Origin: Rhizorhapis sp. SPR117
Lineage (GTDB): Bacteria > Pseudomonadota > Alphaproteobacteria > Sphingomonadales > Sphingomonadaceae
Direction: 5' to 3'
Assembly: GCF_021742065.1 (NCBI RefSeq)
Contig: NZ_JAKKIE010000003.1
Location: forward strand, 62,001 to 126,000
DNA: 64,000 nt
The notes beneath the pieces were generated by a model, which saw only the letters and a list, made by a program, of their open reading frames with translations, did no database searches and was not told the DNA's origin. Positions 53,346-61,849 of this stretch are shown here, in pieces; within the stretch, counting starts at the first letter, position 1, and every line of letters begins with the position of its first letter. The translations under genes and the position numbers were made by a program.

Positions 53346-53678
53346 ATGATGCGTACGATCGTCACGACCATAGCGCTCCTCGCGCTCGCCGCATGCGGCA
53401 GGGCCGACAAGGACGCCACTGACACGGCCGACGCGGGAGGCAACGTGACCAATTACGTCGCAGAGGTTGGGACGCTCAACGTGCCTCAGCGGAACGCGGT
53501 GTTCTTCCGTGCGATCCGAGACGCGGGTTTGCCCTGCCAGAACGTGACCGGGTCCGAGCAGATCGCCGCGCCCGCCCAACGGCCAATGTGGCGTGCCCGT
53601 TGCGAGGACGGTGCCGCGCACCTTATCCAGGTGATGCCCGACGGGACCGTCAACGTCGTCAGCCGGGCCACGCCATGA
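53346..53678 (+). CDS. Small predicted lipoprotein, unknown function
   Basis: A 110-residue protein with a lipoprotein signal, MRTIVTTIALLALAACG, where the lipidated Cys is residue 17. The mature part is short and polar, with NVPQRNAVFFRAIRDAG, one Cys pair (LPCQNVTG and RARCEDG) that could form a disulfide, and a beta-rich end (AHLIQVMPDGTVNVVSR). ATGs at 53346 and 53349 follow AGCGGAG. Expected to be anchored in a membrane facing the periplasm. No family is recognised; a divergent partner of ppsA. Confidence 0.65.
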   Translation: MMRTIVTTIALLALAACGRADKDATDTADAGGNVTNYVAEVGTLNVPQRNAVFFRAIRDAGLPCQNVTGSEQIAAPAQRPMWRARCEDGAAHLIQVMPDGTVNVVSRATP

Positions 53679-53814
53679 TGGAGGCCGGGGACGAGAGAGC
53701 AGCCGATGGCCTCGGCGGGCTGCACGCGAACCTGCTGTGACGGTCGAGGAGGAGGCAGACGCGCAGGAGCGCGAGGGCGATCCCGACAGCCTCGATCGAG
53801 GGCATCCCGCACGA

Positions 53815-54729
53815 ATGCACATCTCTGACCGGGTTCACAAGATTCTTGCCCGGTATGAAGGCGAATCGGCCGAAACCAAGATGAATTTGGCGCGCATCCT
53901 GATGCAGGGCCGAGTCGGCGGGACCGGTCACCTCGTCATCCTTCCCGTAGACCAGGGGCTCGAGCATGGTCCTGCGCGAAGCTTCGCCGCAAATCCCGCC
54001 GCCTATGACCCTCATTATCATTTTCGGCTCGCGATCGACGCCGGTCTATCGGCCTTCGCGGCGCCGCTCGGGATGCTGGAGGCTGGAATCGACACCTTCG
54101 CCGGACAAATCCCCACGATCCTCAAGCTCAATTCCTCGAACTGCCTCTCCGCTGTCAAGGATCAAGCCGTCTTCGCAAGCGTGGATGACGCGCTGCGCCT
54201 CGATTGCGCAGCAGTTGGATTCACACTCTATCCTGGCTCCGATGGCTTTTTCGGCCAGGTGGACGAGCTGCGCACCGTGGCCCGGGAAGCGCGCGCCGCC
54301 GGTCTCCCGCTGCTCCTATGGTCCTATCCGCGCGGCGGATCGATTACCGCGGTCGGCGAGACGGCGCTCGATATCGTCGCATACGCCGCGCATATCGCCG
54401 TCGAGCTGGGAGCCCACATCGTCAAGGTGAAAGTTCCCAGTGATCATGTCGAACAGGATGCCGCCAAATCCGCTTACGCCGGCCGGCAATGGGCTGATCC
54501 GGTCGACAGAATTCGGCATGTGGTCGAGGCCGCTTTCGCCGGACGGCGGCTCGTCATCTTCTCGGGAGGCGCAGCCACGGATCCGGAGACGCTGTACCGG
54601 GACGTCCGCGCGATCCGCGAGGGTGGCGGTGGCGGTTCGATCATCGGCCGCAACAGCTTCCAGCGGCCACGGTCCGAGGCTCTGGCGATGCTGGACAAGA
54701 TCGTGCGGATCTACTCCGGGGAAGCTTGA
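53815..54729 (+). CDS. fbaB: Class I fructose-bisphosphate aldolase (FbaB/DhnA family)
   Basis: The 304-residue protein cleaves or forms fructose-1,6-bisphosphate through a Schiff base. The archaeal-type class I signature is clear: GGTGHLVILPVDQGLEHGPA near 35-54, then the lysine in AHIVKVKVPSD (Lys 204 or 206), and RRLVIFSGGAATDPE in the phosphate-binding region. The ATG at 53815 matches the family start (HISDRVHKILARYEG); the GTG at 53737 would add a charged, non-conserved stretch. It lies 136 nt after the lipoprotein gene in the same direction. With PfkB and ppsA nearby it gives both glycolytic and gluconeogenic capacity. Confidence 0.9.
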   Translation: MHISDRVHKILARYEGESAETKMNLARILMQGRVGGTGHLVILPVDQGLEHGPARSFAANPAAYDPHYHFRLAIDAGLSAFAAPLGMLEAGIDTFAGQIPTILKLNSSNCLSAVKDQAVFASVDDALRLDCAAVGFTLYPGSDGFFGQVDELRTVAREARAAGLPLLLWSYPRGGSITAVGETALDIVAYAAHIAVELGAHIVKVKVPSDHVEQDAAKSAYAGRQWADPVDRIRHVVEAAFAGRRLVIFSGGAATDPETLYRDVRAIREGGGGGSIIGRNSFQRPRSEALAMLDKIVRIYSGEA

Positions 54730-54794
54730 CGTTCGCGGGCTTGTCCGGGCGTGAGGCCCTGCCGTGGGCGCGTGTTGGAAAGAGGAGAAGCATA

Positions 54795-54983
54795 ATGGCA
54801 ACCCAGCCCGAATTTCCGCCGCCGGATACTATTCAGCCCCAGTCGCCACCGGAGACGCCGCCCGGTCCGGGGCCGGCCGAAAATCCCTTTTCAGAGCCCC
54901 CGGAGATCATTCCAGACGTTCCCGATCAGGATAATCCCGGCCGCGAGCCTGGTCCCGGCTCCTCGACCTATCGGTCATCGTAG
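54795..54983 (+). CDS. Small proline-rich protein
   Basis: A 62-residue protein made largely of Pro, Glu, Asp and Ser (PEFPPPDTIQPQ, SPPETPPGPGPAENP, IIPDVPDQDNPG), so it is almost surely unstructured. The ATG at 54795 has a strong GAGGAG site 7 nt upstream, which argues it is truly translated. It lies 65 nt after the aldolase gene. No family is recognised. Similar short disordered proteins are common in sphingomonad genomes near stress genes. Confidence 0.55.
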   Translation: MATQPEFPPPDTIQPQSPPETPPGPGPAENPFSEPPEIIPDVPDQDNPGREPGPGSSTYRSS

Positions 54984-55080
54984 CTGCTTTGCCTCCCGAT
55001 GCGTGGACGTCCGCGACACCGGTCGGCGGCGGCCGCTTCGAGAGGTCAGGCGCTCGCGCGTCGCCCCTGAAGCGCGTTCC

Positions 55081-56061
55081 TCATTCGCTGGCGGCGGGCC
55101 GTATCGGACTGGTCGTAGATTTCCATTGCGTTCCGCCAGGAGCGACAAGCGCGTGCATGCGCTCGACGTCATCCCGACGGCAAAGATTATTGCCCGGGGA
55201 AAGGACCGCCGCGGCGCCTGCCGCGATTCCATACCGGAAGGCCTCCACGAGCTCCCGCCCGCAAGCGAGCGCGAATGTCATAGCCGCCAGGAAGCTATCT
55301 CCGGCGCCGACTGCGCTTTTCGCATCAACCGGCACCGCCGGCAGGCTCAACACTCCGGAGCGCTGCGCGAGCAGGGCGCCGTCCTGTCCCATGGTCACTG
55401 CCACATATTTGGCCTGATCGCGGTTGACGATGTCGGACGCGGCCGCTGCGATGTCGTCGAGCTCCATTAGGGGAGTGCCCACGAACTGTTGAAGCTCGCC
55501 CAAACTGGGCTTGACCAGGAAAATGCCGCCGCCAGCGAGGCCGCGCTTCAGGGCGGAACCCGAACTGTCAAGAATGAGCTCGATTCCGCGGGCAGCGGCT
55601 ATCCGCTGGACACGGTTGTAGAAGTCCTCGGGCACGCCCGGCGGGAGCGATCCGCTTGCAACCAGATAATCACATTCGATGCCGTCAAGATGATCCAGGC
55701 ATGCTTGCCATTCCTGTTCGGCCACGACAGGCCCACGCGGCACTAGCCTGAATTCCTTGCCGGTTTCCCGTTCGTAGACAGCCGTGCTGATACGCGTATT
55801 GCCCTCGATTGGAATACGGGCTCGGACCATTTGATGGAGATCGAGAAGGCTGTCGAGCGTGGCGCCGGTGGCGCCGCCCGCCAGATAATGGGCTCGCGCC
55901 GTGCCGCCAAGCCGGGCAATGACGCGCGTAACATTGATGCCGCCTCCTCCCGGATCATACTGTTCCTGGCTAGCCCGGATCTTGTGCGTGTGAAAGACAC
56001 GATCCGCCTCGTACGCCACGTCTATGGCCGGGTTCATCGTGAGGGTCGCAATGTTCTTCAT
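55081..56061 (-). CDS. pfkB: 6-phosphofructokinase II (PfkB, ribokinase family)
   Basis: The 326-residue protein phosphorylates fructose-6-phosphate. The N-terminus IATLTMNPAIDVA and EQYDPGGGGINVTRVIARLGG match E. coli PfkB. YLVASGSLPPGVPEDF, KPSLGELQQFVG and the catalytic VGAGDSFLAAMT follow in order, and the C-terminal AAGAAAVLSPGNNLCRRDDVE again resembles PfkB rather than FruK. The start at 56061 is chosen because homology begins at MKNIATL; ATGs at 56079 and 56115 are alternatives. It is leftward and converges with the aldolase unit. PfkB is also a member of the mycobacterial DosR regulon, which makes its place here notable. Confidence 0.9.
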   Translation of the reverse strand: MKNIATLTMNPAIDVAYEADRVFHTHKIRASQEQYDPGGGGINVTRVIARLGGTARAHYLAGGATGATLDSLLDLHQMVRARIPIEGNTRISTAVYERETGKEFRLVPRGPVVAEQEWQACLDHLDGIECDYLVASGSLPPGVPEDFYNRVQRIAAARGIELILDSSGSALKRGLAGGGIFLVKPSLGELQQFVGTPLMELDDIAAAASDIVNRDQAKYVAVTMGQDGALLAQRSGVLSLPAVPVDAKSAVGAGDSFLAAMTFALACGRELVEAFRYGIAAGAAAVLSPGNNLCRRDDVERMHALVAPGGTQWKSTTSPIRPAASE

Positions 56062-56184
56062 GTCCGCGACGGCTATCATCGCAAGCGGCCGCGTCAGAAT
56101 AAGTATATATCCCAAGATCGCATCAGTAATCGCCTAATCACATTCGAATCATGCCGGCGACGTCTACGCGGAGAATGCCAAGCC

Positions 56185-56685
56185 TCAGCCTGGCGCGACT
56201 GAGTCGGGTCGCTGCGCGTCGGCCTTTTCGGTGAGAACGACCGGCCACGGCGTCAACACCAACTCGCCTCGTTCCTCGGCTGGCCGAGCCATGGTCCCGC
56301 CGCCGGCCCACGCGCGCTGCCAATCCTGCCAAGCCGCGACCAACCCTTCGGCGGCCTCCAGTCGCCATTCCTCGATATCGGCGATGATGTCCTCCCATCG
56401 GCCGGGACGAACATCGTCTTCACCGTCGCTGCCGCCGGTGTTCGCCGCCCGGCGCAGCATGGCGCTGCCTTCCGCGCCGCATTCGATAAACGCCTTCTCG
56501 CCGATCTGGCTGAGACGCTCCCAAGCGGCCCGAAGTCCGTCCCCGAGCCTCAATGCGAGTCGCATGTTCGCCTCACTCAGGCCAGCGACTCCGCCGAGGG
56601 CCCAGTCCAGCGGGAAGGCATGTTCCCCATTTTCAGCCGATGCGATCGAGCCGGCATCGCGCGGATGTGTGACGTCGCTGTCCAT
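56185..56685 (-). CDS. Unknown small protein, possibly phasin-like
   Basis: A 166-residue protein with a strong AGGAGG ribosome binding site before the ATG at 56685. The middle is amphipathic and helical (FPLDWALGGVAGLSEANMRL, LRAAWERLSQIGEKAFIE and WEDIIADIEEWRLEAAEG), followed by EGLVAAWQDWQRAW. The repeated W/A/L helices without a signal peptide are reminiscent of phasins, which coat PHA granules, but no family match is claimed. It lies 123 nt upstream of pfkB on the same strand and could be cotranscribed. Upstream is a degenerate hydrolase fragment. Confidence 0.55.
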   Translation of the reverse strand: MDSDVTHPRDAGSIASAENGEHAFPLDWALGGVAGLSEANMRLALRLGDGLRAAWERLSQIGEKAFIECGAEGSAMLRRAANTGGSDGEDDVRPGRWEDIIADIEEWRLEAAEGLVAAWQDWQRAWAGGGTMARPAEERGELVLTPWPVVLTEKADAQRPDSVAPG

Positions 56686-57100
56686 GATGGGCCTCCTGAC
56701 CCAGGATTATCCCAACACGCGCGCGTGCGTCTGTACGTGCTTTCCGCAATGACGCCCGGATGGCGAGACTATTCAGCAGCGCCGTGACCGACCGATGGAA
56801 ACTGACGGGATCTTGCTGCGGTCCGCCGTGGCTGACATTCGGCAGGATGAGCAGCCTGGCTCCTGGAATCAGGCGCGCAAGCCGCTCGCTATGCTCGCGG
56901 GCGATGAACTGTTCGTGCTCGCCATCGGCGATAACCGTCCTGGCTTTGATGCTCCCAAGCTCGCCCGCGGTAAGGTTCGGCTCCTTCTCAAAAAGCTGCC
57001 CGAGCTTCGCCCGCAGGACGGGAAAGCCATCCGAATCATACATAACGGGCGTTCGCCGCCCGACCCCGGTTGCTGATGCGTTGCGCGCGACTAGCATGAC
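56633..57100 (-). pseudogene. Alpha/beta hydrolase remnant (C-terminal part only)
   Basis: The frame at 57100-56633 contains the C-terminal half of an alpha/beta hydrolase: KARTVIADGEHEQFI with the catalytic-Asp-like D, HSERLARLIPGARLLILPNVSHGG with the catalytic His, and DPVSFHRSVTALLN. The N-terminal half with the nucleophile GxSxG is missing; the frame upstream (HLGYLRKIAARRKAKH) is unlike the family. The remnant overlaps the start region of the gene at 56185-56685 and faces the tandem uspA promoter. Best read as a decayed gene truncated at its 5' end. Confidence 0.6.
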
Positions 57101-57161
57101 CTTCTTCGATGCGTTCGATCGGAGGCGCTCGCAGTGCTTGGCCTTCCGTCGTGCTGCGATC

Positions 57162-57169
57162 TTACGTAA
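57162..57169. promoter_or_regulatory. TTACGTAA palindrome upstream of tandem uspA
   Basis: A perfect 8-base palindrome in GCGATCTTACGTAAATATCC, 46 nt upstream of the uspA start at 57215. The AT-rich tract after it (AAATATCCTAAAT) suits a promoter -10 region. It is the closest of the TACGTA copies to a start codon. Confidence 0.5.
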
Positions 57170-57214
57170 ATATCCTAAATGCGACCGCCCTGATCGTGCG
57201 GCATTGCCGGCAGC

Positions 57215-58030
57215 ATGATCAAACAGATCCTCGCCATCGTTGAAACTGGTGTTCTGGAGGAGCAGTTTCTGACCGACGCCGTGCGGCTTGCACGACTTCA
57301 TGATGCCGGGTTGATCGTGGTCGCACTTTCAGCGGTTGCCATGCCGAGCGGCGACCTTTCCGTCGGCTCAGCCGTAGTCAGGGACGAGCTGATCGCAGCG
57401 ATCGAGGCCAAGGGGGCAGAAGTCGAAAAGCGCGCCCAGCGTGAAGGATTCGAGCTGCGGAACATCCCTCGAGATGCGGCTAGCCTGATCGGGCAGATTC
57501 CGGTCGAGGCCCGTTATGCTGATCTGGCTCTCCTCGCTCCGACCTCCGCCTACGGCAATCCTCGGCTTCGGCGTCAGCTATTCGAGGCTCTCGTACAGGC
57601 TTCCGGACGTCCTCTGCTTGTTTTGCCCGTAGCGTGGGTACCCGCGCCGTTCGAAGGTCTTCTCGTCGGCTGGAATAGCACTTGGGAGGCCGCCCGCGCG
57701 CTTGCCGACAGCCTCATCCTTGCCAAACCAGGCGCCCAGGTGGACGTGATCACGGTGGATGCCGCAGATACGCTCAAGGGCCATAGCACCCACTCGGGGA
57801 CGGACGTTGTCCGATACATTCGCCGCCACGGCTTTGTCGCCCATTTTCAAGATATCTCTTCGGATGGCCGGAGCGATGCCACGGCGCTGACCGACTTTGC
57901 GGCCGCCCAACGGTCGGACCTGCTCGTGCTGGGTGCCGCCATTCATTCCCGGGTGCACGAATTGCTGTTGGGGGGCGTGACGCATGATCTGCTTGACGGC
58001 GCAAAGATCCCCCTCCTGTTCAGCCGCTGA
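57215..58030 (+). CDS. Tandem universal stress protein
   Basis: The 271-residue protein contains two UspA domains. The first (~1-140) begins MIKQILAIVETGVLEEQFL and has weak nucleotide motifs. The second (~145-271) starts LLVGWNSTWEAARALAD and ends with the ATP-binding LLVLGAAIHSRVHELLLGG and THDLLDGAKIPLLFSR. The N-terminal half resembles the E. coli UspE/UspF tandem pattern. The C-terminus closely resembles the partial protein encoded at the window start. It has its own promoter region with a TTACGTAA site 46 nt upstream. The Ca-type P-ATPase follows after 546 bases in the same direction. Confidence 0.92.
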   Translation: MIKQILAIVETGVLEEQFLTDAVRLARLHDAGLIVVALSAVAMPSGDLSVGSAVVRDELIAAIEAKGAEVEKRAQREGFELRNIPRDAASLIGQIPVEARYADLALLAPTSAYGNPRLRRQLFEALVQASGRPLLVLPVAWVPAPFEGLLVGWNSTWEAARALADSLILAKPGAQVDVITVDAADTLKGHSTHSGTDVVRYIRRHGFVAHFQDISSDGRSDATALTDFAAAQRSDLLVLGAAIHSRVHELLLGGVTHDLLDGAKIPLLFSR

Positions 58031-58576
58031 TTCCATCCTTGGCTCTTCCAGGATTTCCCCGGGGTCCTCTTCGGGCAATCTCACGATTCCCGGATCACCC
58101 GGAAATCCGCATCCTCATCACCCGAAGCCGAGTTCATCGCCGAAGGTCTCACGCATGCGGCGGCGCCAGACTCCCGTCAGCCTCGATGGCCAATCCGGCC
58201 GATTAGTGAGAGCCGCAGCCAGCGATCCTGGCCGCTTGCGCTTTGGATGTGACGGGCGGTTGCTCGTGTGGGCGGAGCCCGAGGGTCAGCGGCTAGCCAT
58301 GTCGGGCCACGACCTTCATGTGATCGATGGCCCCCGCCGGGCGCCGAAGCCTTCCGCCCGCGGCAGAGACTGTCGGCGCTTGAGCGCGGCGCTCGAGCAT
58401 CCCAACGCGCATTGCCTTGCTGCGATCGCGCCGCGCACCGCCTATAGCGAGAGGAGTCGGCGTTTTGGCGGATGCGATCCGGTAAGCGCACGGTGCGACG
58501 CATCGGCCGCGTGGAAAAGATCGGCGGCTGAATGCCTGCCGTTGACCGAGGCCGTGGCAGCATCGAAGGAGTGAAC
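58031..58576. other. Region between uspA and Ca-type P-ATPase, possible ORF at 58155-58574
   Basis: 546 bases. A frame from an ATG at 58155 to the TGA at 58572-58574 would give 139 residues, ending 2 nt before the ATPase ATG, an arrangement typical of coupling. Its residues (FGCDGRLLVWAEPEG, SGHDLHVIDGPRRAP) show no family and its codon pattern is only weakly coding, so it is not called as a gene. The ATPase ribosome binding site AAGGAG (58566-58571) falls at its end. No TACGTA motif is present. Confidence 0.4.
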
Positions 58577-61390
58577 ATGGCTGACACGCCCGGTCAGGCC
58601 GAACCGGAAGGGACCGGACCCCACCGGCAATCCGTGGAAGCGGTCCTCGCCTTGTTCGGCGCGGATGCCGCGGCCGGACTGACCCGGGCGGAGGCGCTCG
58701 CCCGTCTCGACCGATATGGCCCCAATGCGCTTGCCACCGCCAAACCCGTGCCGATCTGGCGAAAGATCCTGGCGCAGTTCTCCGACGTGCTGGTCATCCT
58801 GCTGCTCGTCGCGGCGTTCGTCTCGGCCGGCCTTTGGTTCTACGAGCGCGACTCGTCCTTGCCCTTCGAGGCGATGGCGATCTTCGCCATCGTCCTCCTC
58901 AATGCGGCCATGGGCTATGTCCAGCGGGTCCGCGCCGAACAGGCGGTCTCCGCCCTGCAGAAGATGTCGGCGGCGCGGGCCAGCGTCATGCGGGGCAGCG
59001 CGCGGCAGAGCATTCCGGCGAGCGAGCTCGTCCCGGGCGACATCATCTTTGTCGAAGAGGGCGTTACCGTGCCCGCCGACGCCCGCCTGATCGAGTCCGT
59101 TTCCCTGCAGACGGGCGAGGCGTCGCTGACCGGAGAAAGCCTGCCCGTGGCCAAGGACGTCGACCCGATCCAGGACGACGTGCCGCTCGGCGACCGCCAT
59201 AACATGATCTTCGCCGGCACAAGCGCGACCTACGGCCGGGGCAGCGCGGTCGTCACGGCGACCGGCATGCGGACCGAGATGGGACGAATCGCAGGCCTGA
59301 TCGAGGACGCGCCGAAGGAGATGACCCCGTTGCAGCGGGAGCTCGACCGCACCGGCCGGCTGTTGGGCGTGATCGTCGTCGCGATCGCCGTCGTGATGAT
59401 CGCGACGATCCTCCTGGTGGAGGATATTCGCGGCTTTTCGGCGGTCTTCGACGTGCTGATCCTGGGCGTCGCGCTCGCCGTCGCCGCCGTGCCCGAGGGC
59501 CTGCCGGCGATCGTGACCGCGGTGCTCTCGCTCGGCGTCCAGAGAATGGCCAAGCGGCACGCCATCGTGCGTCATCTGGCTGCGGTCGAGACGCTCGGCT
59601 CGGCCGACGTCATCGCCTCCGACAAGACCGGCACGCTGACCCGCAACGAGATGACGGTGCGGGCGGTCGTCACCGCGAGCGGCCGCGTCACCCTGGCTGG
59701 AACGGGCTATCGCCCGGAGGGCGAACTGCGCGACGAGCGGGGCGAAGGTGTCGATGGTGATCTTCGGACCGAATTGCTGCGTACGCTCACCGCGGCCGAT
59801 CGCGCCAACAACGCCGTGCTTCAGGAGCATGACGGACAATGGTCGGTGCAGGGCGATCCCACCGAGGGCGCGCTCCTCGTCGCCGCGCGCAAGGCGCGCC
59901 TCGCAAGCGATGCGCTCGAAGCCCGTTTTTGTCGGATCGGCGAGGTGCCGTTCTCATCCGAACGCAAGTTGATGAGCACGGTCCATAGCGATGCGGAACA
60001 AGAGGAACGGCTGCTGACGCTGACCAAGGGTGCGCCGGATGTGCTGCTGGCGCGCTGCTCGCATGAACTTGTGGGCGGCGGGACGAGGCCTCTGACCGAC
60101 GCACGTCGAACCGAGATCGGACAGATCAACGAGGGGCTGGCAGGCGAGGCGCTGCGCACGCTCGGCCTGGCCTTCCGCACGCTGCCCAACGACGGTTCGA
60201 CGCCGAGGGCGTTCGACGATGGCCTGGAACATGACCTCGTGTTCCTCGGGCTGGTCGGCATGATCGATCCACCGCGGGACGAGGCCAAGGCTGCAATCGT
60301 CCACGCCAAGCATGCGGGCATCCGCCCGATCATGATCACCGGCGACCATCCCAAGACCGCCGCGGTCATTGCCGTGGAACTCGGCGTCTCCGATGACGGC
60401 CGCGCCGTCACCGGGGCGCAGATCGACGCGATGTCGGATGCGTCGCTCGATGAGACCGTGCGCACCATCTCGGTCTTCGGGCGGGTCGACCCCGAGCACA
60501 AGTTGCGTATCGTCAAGGCATTCCAGCGCAACGGCATGACGGTCGCGATGACCGGCGACGGCGTCAACGATGCGCCGGCGCTCACCACCGCCGACATCGG
60601 GATCGCCATGGGCATTACCGGAACCGACGTGTCCAAGCAGGCAGCCGACGTCGTGCTGGCCGACGACAATTTCGCGACCATCGTCGCCGCGGTCGAGGAA
60701 GGCCGCGCGATCTACGCCAATATCCGCAAGTTCCTGCGCTACCTTCTCTCCTCGAACATTGGGGAGGTGATGACGATGTTCTTCGGCGTCCTGCTCGCGG
60801 ATGCGCTTGGTCTGACCGCAGCGAGCAGCGGTGGTCTCGTCTTGCCGCTGCTGGCGACGCAGATTCTGTGGATCAACCTTGTCACCGATGGCGCGCCGGC
60901 GCTCGCGCTCGGGATAGAGCCGCCGGACAGCGGCACGATGGCGAAGCCCCCGCGCGCCCGCGAGGAGCGGGTCATCACGCCGCGCATGTGGGCAGGCATA
61001 TTGTTCGTCGGCATGGTGATGGCTGCAGGCACGCTGCTGGTGCTCGACGCGGGCCTGCCGGGCGGTCTGATCGAAGGAAGCGGCACGATCGGCTATGCCC
61101 AGACGATGGCGTTCTCGACATTGACCCTCTTCCAGCTTTTCAACATCTTCAACGCGCGCTCGGACGAGCAAAGCGCGTTTCACGGCCTCTTTGCCAATCC
61201 CTGGCTGTGGGCGGCGGTGGGGCTGTCACTCGTGCTGCAGGCGGGCGTGGTATATCTGCCCATTCTCCAGCAGGCGTTCTCGACGACGAGCCTCGGCGCG
61301 GGGGACTGGGCGCTCTGCACGGTGACCGCGAGTTCGGTGCTCTGGCTGCGCGAACTCAGCAAGATCGTGGTGCGGGCAAGCCGGCGCTGA
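58577..61390 (+). CDS. P-type ATPase, calcium/cation type (P2A)
   Basis: The 937-residue pump carries TGESLPVAKDVDP (actuator, near 185), M4 PEGLPAIVTAVLSLGVQR (306-323), the phosphorylation site SDKTGTLTRNE (Asp 349), MTGDGVNDAPALTTADIG and the M6 segment NLVTDGAPALALGIEPP. PEGLP together with NLVTDG-x2-A marks the P2A Ca/Mn-type or closely related group, unlike the Mg-type pump at 9010-11544. The ATG at 58577 has AAGGAG 5 nt upstream; an ATG at 58532 is rejected. The mycobacterial homologue CtpF is a DosR regulon member (general knowledge). It probably exports Ca or a similar cation during energy stress. Confidence 0.92.
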   Translation: MADTPGQAEPEGTGPHRQSVEAVLALFGADAAAGLTRAEALARLDRYGPNALATAKPVPIWRKILAQFSDVLVILLLVAAFVSAGLWFYERDSSLPFEAMAIFAIVLLNAAMGYVQRVRAEQAVSALQKMSAARASVMRGSARQSIPASELVPGDIIFVEEGVTVPADARLIESVSLQTGEASLTGESLPVAKDVDPIQDDVPLGDRHNMIFAGTSATYGRGSAVVTATGMRTEMGRIAGLIEDAPKEMTPLQRELDRTGRLLGVIVVAIAVVMIATILLVEDIRGFSAVFDVLILGVALAVAAVPEGLPAIVTAVLSLGVQRMAKRHAIVRHLAAVETLGSADVIASDKTGTLTRNEMTVRAVVTASGRVTLAGTGYRPEGELRDERGEGVDGDLRTELLRTLTAADRANNAVLQEHDGQWSVQGDPTEGALLVAARKARLASDALEARFCRIGEVPFSSERKLMSTVHSDAEQEERLLTLTKGAPDVLLARCSHELVGGGTRPLTDARRTEIGQINEGLAGEALRTLGLAFRTLPNDGSTPRAFDDGLEHDLVFLGLVGMIDPPRDEAKAAIVHAKHAGIRPIMITGDHPKTAAVIAVELGVSDDGRAVTGAQIDAMSDASLDETVRTISVFGRVDPEHKLRIVKAFQRNGMTVAMTGDGVNDAPALTTADIGIAMGITGTDVSKQAADVVLADDNFATIVAAVEEGRAIYANIRKFLRYLLSSNIGEVMTMFFGVLLADALGLTAASSGGLVLPLLATQILWINLVTDGAPALALGIEPPDSGTMAKPPRAREERVITPRMWAGILFVGMVMAAGTLLVLDAGLPGGLIEGSGTIGYAQTMAFSTLTLFQLFNIFNARSDEQSAFHGLFANPWLWAAVGLSLVLQAGVVYLPILQQAFSTTSLGAGDWALCTVTASSVLWLRELSKIVVRASRR

Positions 61391-61849
61391 TCCGGCATTC
61401 GCGCGCTTCGGCGCATGTTCGGGGCCCGGAAGCGCAACGCCGCGGCCCCGGAGCCTCCCGATCGAAGTCACGCGCGGCTGCTGCGGCGGTTTGTGAGATG
61501 GACCAAGCGCCTTTTCCGCCCCGATAGGCGAACGCGAATTCCTACGCGTCGCGGCCGTTGAGCACCAAAAAACCTTCCGCGCAGAAAATCGGAAATCTAC
61601 GACCAGTAGCCCCGGCCCAATCATTACGTAGCATTGCGGATTATCGACCATAGCCGTCGGCATCATGAACAAAAGCGGAAGGTCTCGGGAGGCGCATCTT
61701 GCAAAGCCGACCCCCGGCCTCGCTATGGTGGAGGCTGATGATGTCCTGTGACCAGGAGACGACCGGGCGCTCTCCGGAGCCAATCGCATCTCGCCGCAAG
61801 TGGCCGGCGGCCTCTGCTCGGCCGCCTTGCGGCGGGTGAGGGCAGGCCC
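61391..61849. other. Region between P-ATPase and Mla operon
   Basis: 459 bases with no credible gene. It carries TACGTA at 61625-61630 and GC-rich inverted segments at ~61418-61446 (GGGGCC and GGCCCC flanking a 17-base loop). The latter could help end transcription from the ATPase, but lack a T-run. The promoter of the Mla operon should lie in the second half. Confidence 0.4.
61625..61630. promoter_or_regulatory. TACGTA palindrome upstream of the Mla operon
   Basis: TACGTA within CAATCATTACGTAGCATTGCGG, 220 nt upstream of the MlaE start. One of five exact intergenic copies; the AATCATTACGTA flank matches the AATCTTACGTA of the copy at 41802. Distance to the start is larger than for most copies, so a long leader or a second function is possible. 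Confidence 0.42.

Noticed and set aside
55787..55798. ATACGCGTAT palindrome
   Set aside because: Lies inside the pfkB coding region and differs from TACGTA by two inserted bases; probably chance.
58155..58574. 139-codon ORF directly before the Ca-type P-ATPase
   Set aside because: Position suggests coupling, but codon use is weak, no family is recognised and no RBS is seen; kept only as a note in the intergenic entry.
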